DNA from: RGEC01 sp964475595
GTDB lineage: Bacteria > Bacteroidota > Bacteroidia > NS11-12g > UBA955
DNA: 46,979 bases
Assembly (NCBI GenBank): GCA_964475595.1
Contig: CAYYXG010000021.1
Coordinates: 1 to 46,979 of the forward strand
Direction of reading: 5' to 3'
The position numbers and the translations under genes are program-made. How positions within the stretch are numbered: position 1 is the first letter of the stretch; the number at the start of each line of letters is the position of its first letter. Shown piece after piece: positions 27,403 to 34,507 of the stretch. The notes under the pieces were generated by a model that was given only the letters and a program-made list of their open reading frames with translations, ran no database searches and had not been told where the DNA came from.

Positions 27403-28938
27403 TTAAATGTCAAATTTGATGCCTTGTGCCAGTGGCATTTTGCCGCTATAATTAACAGTATTGGTTTGACGGCGCATATAATTCTTCCATGAATCGCTGC
27501 CGCTCTCTCTGCCACCACCGGTTTCTTTTTCACCGCCAAAAGCACCCCCAATTTCTGCTCCGCTGGTTCCGATGTTGACGTTTGCAATGCCACAGTCACT
27601 TCCGGCCGCTGACAGAAAGGTTTCCGCTTCAGAAAGACTTTCGGTGAAGATGGCACTGCTCAATCCCTGCCTTACGTCATTTTGCATGGTGATGGCCTGT
27701 TCCAGGGTATCATAAGACATCACATACAATATGGGCGCAAACGTTTCTTCCTGCACAATGTGATAATGGTTTTGGGCCTCGGCCAGGGTGGGCTGAACAT
27801 AGCAACCGCTTTCATGTCCCTCCCCATTCAGCACTTTTCCGCCAAACAGTATTTTGCCTCCTTCGTTTTCCAATTGAAGGATTGCGTTGGTATATGCATT
27901 CACCGCCTGTAGGTCAATTAAAGGTCCCATGAGGTTGGTTTCCAACAGCGGGTTTCCGATAGTGACCTGCGCATACGCCTTTTTCAGTTTGTCAACGAAA
28001 CTATTATAAATAGATTGGTGAATGATAACACGACGGGTGGTGGTACAGCGCTGTCCTGCCGTTCCGACAGCACCAAACAATACCGCACGCAATGCCAGAT
28101 CCTGATTGGCTTTATCGCTCACAATGATGGCATTGTTGCCGCCCAGTTCCAGCAAGGTTTTACCCAATCTGTAGCCAACCACTTCGGCAACGCGTTTACC
28201 CATGCGGGTACTTCCTGTAGCACTAACCAGCGCGATACGACTATCGGATGCCATTCTTTCACCCATCTCCCTGTCTCCTTGTATAATGCTGAAAATGCCT
28301 TCAGGAAGCTTGTTATCAACCAACACTTTTCTGATGATATGTTGCACTGCTGCAGCGGAAGCCGGTGTTTTTTCACTGGGTTTCCAAATGCACACATCGC
28401 CACATACAGCTGCCAGCATGGCATTCCAGCTCCAAACGGCCACCGGAAAATTAAATGCCGAAATTATGCCCACTACACCCAAAGGATGCCATTGTTCAAA
28501 CATGCGATGGCCCGGCCTTTCGCTTTGCATGGTTAAACCATATAACTGACGGCTCAGTCCCACGGCAAAATCACAGATATCGATCATTTCCTGCACCTCG
28601 CCAAGCCCTTCCTGCAAACTTTTTCCCATTTCATAGCTCACCAAGGCACCAAGATTCTTCTTGTTTTCCCGAAATGCCTCACCCATTTGCCTCACTATTT
28701 CTCCGCGTGCGGGAGCCGGCATGGCACGCCATACCGGAAAAGCTGCTTCGGCGCGCTTCATCACTGCTTCATATTCAGTTTCTCCTGCCAATACCAATGT
28801 AGTGATTTTTGTTCCATCTACAGGACTCACGATTTCTCGGGTGGATGTTCCCAGTGCAGTTAGCCATTGTGTGCCTGTGGAGGCGCTTTCCAGCTGTGAG
28901 CCAATGCCCAGTGCTTTCAGTACGGGTTTGATGTCCAT
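27403..28938 (-). CDS. Aldehyde dehydrogenase, ALDH7-like
   Basis: A 511-residue NAD(P)-dependent aldehyde dehydrogenase. Catalytic residues are visible: Cys298 in TAGQRCTTTRR, Glu264 in LLELGG and Asn163 in AFNFP. TAGQRCTTTRR and HRMFEQWHPLGVVGIISAFN are typical of ALDH7, which includes 2-aminoadipate-6-semialdehyde dehydrogenase in lysine breakdown, the likely but not proven role. No lysine genes are adjacent. The ATG at 28938 follows an exact -7 element by 7 nt. The 140 bp between it and bamA hold no terminator I can identify. Confidence 0.9.
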   Translation of the reverse strand: MDIKPVLKALGIGSQLESASTGTQWLTALGTSTREIVSPVDGTKITTLVLAGETEYEAVMKRAEAAFPVWRAMPAPARGEIVRQMGEAFRENKKNLGALVSYEMGKSLQEGLGEVQEMIDICDFAVGLSRQLYGLTMQSERPGHRMFEQWHPLGVVGIISAFNFPVAVWSWNAMLAAVCGDVCIWKPSEKTPASAAAVQHIIRKVLVDNKLPEGIFSIIQGDREMGERMASDSRIALVSATGSTRMGKRVAEVVGYRLGKTLLELGGNNAIIVSDKANQDLALRAVLFGAVGTAGQRCTTTRRVIIHQSIYNSFVDKLKKAYAQVTIGNPLLETNLMGPLIDLQAVNAYTNAILQLENEGGKILFGGKVLNGEGHESGCYVQPTLAEAQNHYHIVQEETFAPILYVMSYDTLEQAITMQNDVRQGLSSAIFTESLSEAETFLSAAGSDCGIANVNIGTSGAEIGGAFGGEKETGGGRESGSDSWKNYMRRQTNTVNYSGKMPLAQGIKFDI

Positions 28939-28945
28939 TATAATA

Positions 28946-28953
28946 CAAAGTTA
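28946..28953 (-). promoter_or_regulatory. -7 element of aldehyde dehydrogenase gene
   Basis: On the minus strand TAACTTTG, an exact match and identical to the uvrB element, ends 7 nt before the ATG. Confidence 0.5.
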
Positions 28954-29140
28954 GTATTTATAGGGTATTCAGTGATGATTTAAAGCAAATAATAGCCATG
29001 ACAAAGGGTTTGAAGCTGACCAAAATCCTGAAATGCGGATAAAATGTGGATTACAATCAGATAGAAAATGACCAAAACACTTGTAAGGAAGGGCAAATCA
29101 TGTCTTATTTAGCGGCACAACCTTTAATACAAAATAAATC

Positions 29141-29416
29141 ATGAACAAATCAGAACTCATCGACGCCATTGCAGCCGGTTCAAAACTGACCAAGGCTGAC
29201 TCAGGCAAAGCTCTTGATGCGGCTATCGACGCCATCAGCAAATCACTGAAAAAAGGTGACAGCGTTACCCTCGTAGGTTTCGGTACCTTCTCAGTAGGCA
29301 AGCGTGCTGCCCGCACCGGCCGCAACCCTCAGACTGGTAAGAGCATCCAGATCAAAGCTAAGAAAGTTGCTAAGTTTAAGGCTGGCGCCACCCTGGCTGC
29401 TACCGTAAACAAGTAA
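29141..29416 (+). CDS. HU family DNA-binding protein
   Basis: A 91-residue HU/IHF-type nucleoid protein: N-terminal MNKSELIDAIA, alpha-helical dimerisation part, VTLVGFGTFSVGKRAARTGR and the DNA-intercalating GRNPQTGKSIQI with its key Pro, then a Lys/Ala-rich C-terminus. It bends and coats DNA as a dimer. Codon use is strongly biased to C/G-ending codons, as expected for a highly expressed gene. An AACCTTTA -7-like element lies 12-20 nt upstream and a strong terminator 19 nt downstream. Confidence 0.95.
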   Translation: MNKSELIDAIAAGSKLTKADSGKALDAAIDAISKSLKKGDSVTLVGFGTFSVGKRAARTGRNPQTGKSIQIKAKKVAKFKAGATLAATVNK

Positions 29417-29434
29417 TTCTTACTTGAAGACTTT

Positions 29435-29460
29435 AAAGCCCGGATTTCCGGGCTTTTTTT
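29435..29460 (+). terminator. Rho-independent terminator after HU gene
   Basis: AAAGCCCGG (29435-29443), loop ATTT and CCGGGCTTT (29448-29456) form a 9-bp stem leading into T's to 29460. It abuts the stop codon of the convergent EamA gene, and the AAAG side gives it some use in that direction too. Confidence 0.9.
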
Positions 29461-30394
29461 ATGCCTTTTCTGTTGGTTTATTGATGATCAGATAGATTCC
29501 TGCAAGTGAAAACAGCAGTCCCACAATCATATTCCAAGTGATGGGCTCGTTTTCTACAATCCCCCAAGCCACCGCCACCACCGGAATAATAAAAGTGTTA
29601 GTGCTGGCCACAAGCGCCGTGGTATGTTTGATAAGGATATTAAAGGCCACCATGCTCAAGGCACTGCCTACCACGCCCAGAATGGCAAGGTAACCCAAAG
29701 CCGTCCAGGCCTTTTCCGGCGATGCATTCCAGTGATCCAGAATACCCGTAATCATCAGCACCATGAAATACATACTTCCCATAAAGAAAAAGGGATAGGC
29801 CGTTTTTACCATCGCCGGCAGGTGATGAAGTTTGTGTTTGATAAGGTTAATGTTATAACCATACATTAGAGCGGCAGTAGTAACCATTAACACCCCCGCA
29901 GGACTGATGGGCTGACCGGAGTGAAAAACAAATCCGGGAGCCAGCAAGATAATCGCTCCCAAAATGCCCAATATTACCCCAATGAGCCCTTTACCGGTGA
30001 ACCTGTCTTTAAAAAACACAACCCCCAGCAATAGGGTAAACATGGGGGTAAATGCATTCATGATACCGCTTAACCCACTGGGAATGAGGGTTCCGGCATA
30101 ACTAAACAAAAAGGCAGGAATACCATTGCCAACCAAACCTGACATGAATAGAAAATAGTAATCACCGGATGTCAGTTTAACGGGGTTTGCAGAACCCTCT
30201 TTTTTACGAAACTGGCTTCCCATGCTGTATTGAAAAACCCAGGGAAGCAATACAAGACCTGCCAGAAACTGCCTAAGGCCTGCCACCTGTATGGGCTGAA
30301 AAACCTCAAGTCCGCGCTTAATCAGAATGAAAGAACTGCCCCAGATGCCACCCAGTAAAATGATGATGATCAGAGGCCACCGGGATTTTTTCAC
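29459..30394 (-). CDS. EamA/DMT family transporter
   Basis: A 311-residue inner-membrane protein with ten predicted helices in two EamA repeats, the drug/metabolite transporter layout. The start at GTG 30394 (KKSRWPLIIIILLGGIWGSS after the initiator) is chosen because TACCTTTG ends exactly 4 nt upstream, as at other genes here, and the GGIWGSSFILIKRGL motif begins EamA proteins. A TTG start at 30427 would add 11 residues of non-membrane sequence. The substrate is unknown; related proteins export amino acids or metabolites. Confidence 0.85.
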   Translation of the reverse strand: MKKSRWPLIIIILLGGIWGSSFILIKRGLEVFQPIQVAGLRQFLAGLVLLPWVFQYSMGSQFRKKEGSANPVKLTSGDYYFLFMSGLVGNGIPAFLFSYAGTLIPSGLSGIMNAFTPMFTLLLGVVFFKDRFTGKGLIGVILGILGAIILLAPGFVFHSGQPISPAGVLMVTTAALMYGYNINLIKHKLHHLPAMVKTAYPFFFMGSMYFMVLMITGILDHWNASPEKAWTALGYLAILGVVGSALSMVAFNILIKHTTALVASTNTFIIPVVAVAWGIVENEPITWNMIVGLLFSLAGIYLIINKPTEKA

Positions 30395-30398
30395 GGCG

Positions 30399-30406
30399 CA
30401 AAGGTA
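30399..30406 (-). promoter_or_regulatory. -7 element of EamA transporter gene
   Basis: On the minus strand TACCTTTG, an exact match, ends 4 nt (CGCC) before the GTG at 30394. It decides the start codon. Confidence 0.5.
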
Positions 30407-30498
30407 AATCCTGATGCAGGTTGTCAATCTTTTTGAGGTAAAATAAAATCTGACAAATACCTGAGTATTTTATACCGAAATTTGTGGTCTAATTAATA

Positions 30499-32439
30499 AT
30501 GTTGCGTGTAGCCATACTTTTTCTGGTATTCATTGGTAAACTGACGGTTCTACCGGCACAGGGGATTGTTCCTGATGCCTTGCTATGCGCAGAAAAACAA
30601 AACCTGGATAACCGCCTTCGTTTCAGGGTAAACCCCAATATTTACCACGGATATAACATCCATTATCACAGACTTAATTTTCGCATCAATCCCAAGCGCA
30701 ACGGGTATCTTAAAGGTTCGGTATTTAGCTATTTTACCGTAGAAAAAGATGCTGACAGCATTGGGTTTGATATGAAGTTCTTTCTGCAAACTGACAGCGT
30801 GCTGTACAGGGGCTCCAAGATTCGTTTTACCCGCGCCTCTGATGTGCTTTTTGTGCATAAGCCGGGTGGCTGGAAGGCCGGAACCTCAGATTCCATCACC
30901 GTTTTTTATCAGGGAAATCCTGCGCTGTATGGAGGAACGGGCTATTACGTCTATGATTTTCATGCCACCGGACCCAGTGTGCATACCCTGAGCCAACCCT
31001 ACGGCGCCTATTACTGGTGGCCCTGCAAGCAAACACTTTCAGACAAAATAGATTCTTTGGATATGGTGGTGAGCACCCATTCCGATTTTATGGTTGCCGG
31101 AAACGGGCTTTTAGTTCAGGACCAGAAACTGGATGATACCACCCGCATTTTTCACTGGAAACACCGCTATCCCATCGCAACATACCTGGTAGCTACCGCC
31201 ATTACCAATTACGAAGAATTCAATCAGTACGCCTCATTTCATAATCGCACCGATTCGCTTTTGGTACAGAATTATGTATTTCCACAAAGTAAAACAGAAT
31301 TAATGCGTGATGCAGCCCCCATTTTACCCATGCTGCGCCTGTTTGACAGTCTGTTTGGAGAATATCCCTTCATGAAGGAAAAATATGGCCATGCGCAATT
31401 TACCTGGGGTGGCGGTATGGAACATCAGACCATGAGTTTTATGGTGAATTTTAGCTTTGATCTGATGGCGCATGAACTTGCCCACATGTGGTTTGGCGAC
31501 AAAGTGACCTGCGGAAGCTGGCGCGATTTATGGCTGAATGAGGGATTTGCCACCTACTTAACGACACTGAGCTACCGATACCTGAAGCCAAGAACCGAGT
31601 ATTTACGGATTATGCGTGAAATCCGCGATGCGGTAACCGGAGTGGACGACGGTAGCATTTTTCCAAAAGACACCGCACAGGTAAATCGCCTATTCAGCGG
31701 GCGTCTTACCTACAATAAAGCCGCTTTTGTGCTGCACATGCTGAAAGTGAAAGTCGGTGATTCCGCATTTTATAATGCCTGCCGCAAGTTCCTGACCGGT
31801 CCGCGCGCCTATGGCTTCGCAACAACCAAAGATTTGCAAACGCTGATGGAACAGGAGTCCGGACAAAACCTGGATACTTTTTTCATGCGTTGGTACATGG
31901 GAGAAGGATTTCCGTATCTGAATATCAACTGGATACAGAAAGGTCCTTCCATGCAGGTGACGGTGAAACAAAGACCCTCGCACCCATCTGTACCGTTTTT
32001 TCAAGTTCCCGTACCCATTTTATTTCAGGGGAATAACCGCGATACCCTCATCACTCTGTATCCAAACAAATTGGAGCAAACCTTCTCTTTCTCATTGCCA
32101 TTTGCTGCAGACACCGCCCAATTCGACCCCAATGTGGATGTGCTTGCCAAAACATCCCTTGGTGGCATGAATCAGGATAATAGCATTAAAGACTGGGTGG
32201 TCATCAAGGGCAACCCGGTTACCACCCGATATCTTGAACTGGCAACCCTGAATCTAAAAATTGAGAAAATGGAAATTTTCAATATCAACGGACAAAAATG
32301 CATGGAAACCGGTGCAGACTTCTTGCATATTCCGGGAAAAATCGCTAAATTTGATATAAGCCATTTGTCAGCCGGGCCCTATGTGACTAAAATCACAGGA
32401 AACAACCAACAAACGGCATTAACTTTTCTAAAACTTTAA
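30499..32439 (+). CDS. M1 family metallopeptidase with T9SS sorting domain
   Basis: A 646-residue zinc aminopeptidase. Signal peptide (about 1-21), M1 body with the substrate motif GGMEH (the usual GxMEN with His for Asn), catalytic H325-E-L-A-H329 and third ligand Glu348 in NEGFATY, then a C-terminal T9SS type A domain (about 575-646, KIEKMEIFNINGQKCM, ISHLSAGPYVTKI). It should be secreted through the outer membrane and trim peptides outside the cell. It ends 4 nt before the MbnP-like gene, so the three genes to 34504 look like one operon. Confidence 0.88.
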   Translation: MLRVAILFLVFIGKLTVLPAQGIVPDALLCAEKQNLDNRLRFRVNPNIYHGYNIHYHRLNFRINPKRNGYLKGSVFSYFTVEKDADSIGFDMKFFLQTDSVLYRGSKIRFTRASDVLFVHKPGGWKAGTSDSITVFYQGNPALYGGTGYYVYDFHATGPSVHTLSQPYGAYYWWPCKQTLSDKIDSLDMVVSTHSDFMVAGNGLLVQDQKLDDTTRIFHWKHRYPIATYLVATAITNYEEFNQYASFHNRTDSLLVQNYVFPQSKTELMRDAAPILPMLRLFDSLFGEYPFMKEKYGHAQFTWGGGMEHQTMSFMVNFSFDLMAHELAHMWFGDKVTCGSWRDLWLNEGFATYLTTLSYRYLKPRTEYLRIMREIRDAVTGVDDGSIFPKDTAQVNRLFSGRLTYNKAAFVLHMLKVKVGDSAFYNACRKFLTGPRAYGFATTKDLQTLMEQESGQNLDTFFMRWYMGEGFPYLNINWIQKGPSMQVTVKQRPSHPSVPFFQVPVPILFQGNNRDTLITLYPNKLEQTFSFSLPFAADTAQFDPNVDVLAKTSLGGMNQDNSIKDWVVIKGNPVTTRYLELATLNLKIEKMEIFNINGQKCMETGADFLHIPGKIAKFDISHLSAGPYVTKITGNNQQTALTFLKL

Positions 32440-32443
32440 ACTG

Positions 32444-33375
32444 ATGAAAAACATTCTGTCGGCAACCCTGATTATCGGCTTCATTTTTGGCTTTCAATCC
32501 TGCAAAAAAGAGCAAAAACCCACCGATGAAGCGCCCAAAGTATTAAAGGGCTTAACCCTCAACATATTACCAACGTGGGAAGGTGCCACCATGGTAACCG
32601 GCAAAATGCAATNNNNNNNNNNNNNNNNNNNNNNNNNNNNNNNNNNNNNNNNNNNNNNNNNNNNNNNNNNNNNNNNNNNNNNNNNNNNNNNNNNNNNNNN
32701 NNNNNNNNNNNNCTCAACATATTACCAACGTGGGAAGGTGCCACCATGGTAACCGGCAAAATGCAATACAGCAAGCCCGACGGCGAAGTATTGCAGTTGC
32801 GTACCTGGGGAATGATTCTCGCAAAACTGGCGTTGGTAAAAAGCGACAATTCCCTGGTAATGCTTGGTGATGGCTATCAGTGGGTGGATGTGGCCAGTGG
32901 CCGACTCTCGTTTAACTATCCCGATGTTCCCGCCGGTACATACAAAGGCATTCAGTTTCAGCTGGGTCCAGATTCTGCTGCAAACCATGGTGATCCAAAC
33001 CTATGGCCCTCCAATCATCCGCTCAACGCAAATTTATCCGGTTTGCACTGGGGATGGTCCGGTGGTTACATTTTTCAGGCATTTGACGGAGAATTTAAAG
33101 ACAGTTCTTCATCAACCACAATAAAAGGGTTTTCGTTCCACACCGCAGGAAATCAGTTCAACCGTATGTTTATGTTGCCTTTCAATTTCGAGATGGAAAG
33201 CAGTCACAAAACGGCTGTCCTCGAATTTAAAGCTGATGAATATTTTAAAAATCCTGCAGAAATTCACCTTAAGGATAAGTCTGTATCACATAGTTCGGGC
33301 AGTGAGGATATCATGCTGATGAACAAACTGATAGACAATGCGGTGGATGCATTCTCTGTAAAAAGTGTAAATTAA
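32444..33375 (+). CDS. MbnP-like lipoprotein, split by an assembly gap
   Basis: A lipoprotein (SPII signal MKNILSATLIIGFIFGFQSC, Cys20). The 100-N gap is an artefact: the 55 bases before it repeat exactly after it, and removing one copy and the gap restores a single 258-residue frame. The body matches the MbnP family: LNILPTWEGATMVTGKMQ, FNYPDVPAGTYKGIQFQLG and LSGLHWGWSGGYIFQAFDGE, with Trp151 and Trp153 in the conserved WxWxxGY. In methanotroph MbnP a tryptophan is oxidised to kynurenine by the partner MbnH, after which copper binds. The next gene encodes such a partner. Which Trp would be modified here is not known. Confidence 0.78.
32613..32712. other. Assembly gap (100 N)
   Basis: Exactly 100 undetermined bases. 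Bases 32558-32612 and 32713-32767 are identical over 55 nt, so two contigs overlap here rather than being truly apart. The frame on the right is out of phase with the left only because of the gap and duplication. Confidence 0.95.
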
Positions 33376-33379
33376 TCCT

Positions 33380-34504
33380 ATGCAGAAGGGTGTTGTCTGG
33401 ATACTGGGGATTCTTTCCGTGGCAATGGTTTTTAACGCATGCCGCAAAGACCCTGCTTTACCGGATGAAAAAGCACCTTATTCCGTTACCTACATCGACC
33501 CAAAAAGTATTTTCCCTCAAAAATATGGATTGCCGGCTTTGCCTGCCGATAACCCCCTAACCGAAGAAGGTGTGTACCTGGGTCGAATGCTTTTTTATGA
33601 CCCGGTATTATCCATAGACAGTAGCATTTCATGCGCTACTTGTCATACCCAAGAGCATGCATTTACTGATCCAAGACAGTTTTCAAAGGGTATTTTTGGG
33701 TTAACCACCAACCGGAATGCTCAGCCACTGTTTAATTTGGCATACAGCCGGGTTTTCTTTTGGGATGGCCGTCAGAAAACCCTTCGCGAATTGGTATTAG
33801 AGCCGATTCAGGCCCATAATGAAATGGCCATGACCCTGCCCTATCTGCGCAAGCGGCTATCGGTTATACCCCGTTATCGCGATGCATTTAGAAAAGCGTT
33901 CAACAGCGAACCCGATGTGTTTAATATGACGCTGGCCATGGAGCAATTTTTACTTACCATTGTGAGCAAAGATTCCCGCTTTACCCAAATGTGGCCGGGC
34001 AATTTTAATATACTCACCCAGGAGGAAAAAACAGGGTTGCAACTTTTTAACGGACTTGTTGATGAAGACCCCGTGACCGGTAACCTCAAGGGAGGAGCGG
34101 ATTGTTTTCACTGCCATGGCAGCGTATTTGCCCAGGCCAACAATCCCAATTTTGGCGGAATAACAAATAATGGACTGGATGTAGTTATTACCGATAAAGG
34201 ATTTGGGGGAATAACAGGAAAAAGTACTGATATCGGAACCTTCAAAACACCTTCATTGCTAAATGTTGGCCTCACCGCACCCTACATGCACGATGGCCGC
34301 TTTGCCACACTGGATGAGGTAATTGACCACTACAGCGACCATATACAATACACATCTCCCAACCTGAATCCCCAGATTAAGGTGCATGGACCAAAGCAGC
34401 GTCTGCTGACAACCCAGGAAAAATCCGCACTCAAGGCGTTTCTCCTCACCATGACCGACACGGTGTTCATCAACAACCCGGCATATAAAAATCCTTTTAA
34501 ATAG
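33380..34504 (+). CDS. MbnH-like di-heme cytochrome c peroxidase
   Basis: A 374-residue lipoprotein (lipobox FNAC, Cys21) of the di-heme peroxidase/MauG family. Two c-type heme sites are seen: C85-A-T-C-H89 and C242-F-H-C-H246. The family motifs DGRQKTLRELVLEPI and APYMHDGRFATLDEVIDHY are intact. MauG-type enzymes and MbnH use two hemes to oxidise protein residues, and MbnH acts on MbnP. The gene starts 4 nt after the MbnP-like gene, supporting joint function. Ordinary H2O2 scavenging is the alternative. It nearly touches the convergent metH gene. Confidence 0.85.
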   Translation: MQKGVVWILGILSVAMVFNACRKDPALPDEKAPYSVTYIDPKSIFPQKYGLPALPADNPLTEEGVYLGRMLFYDPVLSIDSSISCATCHTQEHAFTDPRQFSKGIFGLTTNRNAQPLFNLAYSRVFFWDGRQKTLRELVLEPIQAHNEMAMTLPYLRKRLSVIPRYRDAFRKAFNSEPDVFNMTLAMEQFLLTIVSKDSRFTQMWPGNFNILTQEEKTGLQLFNGLVDEDPVTGNLKGGADCFHCHGSVFAQANNPNFGGITNNGLDVVITDKGFGGITGKSTDIGTFKTPSLLNVGLTAPYMHDGRFATLDEVIDHYSDHIQYTSPNLNPQIKVHGPKQRLLTTQEKSALKAFLLTMTDTVFINNPAYKNPFK

Positions 34505-34507
34505 GGT

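Noticed and set aside
32444..33375. Frameshift in the MbnP-like gene
   Set aside because: Apparent only: it comes from the 100-N gap and a duplicated 55-bp contig overlap. Collapsing it restores one frame.
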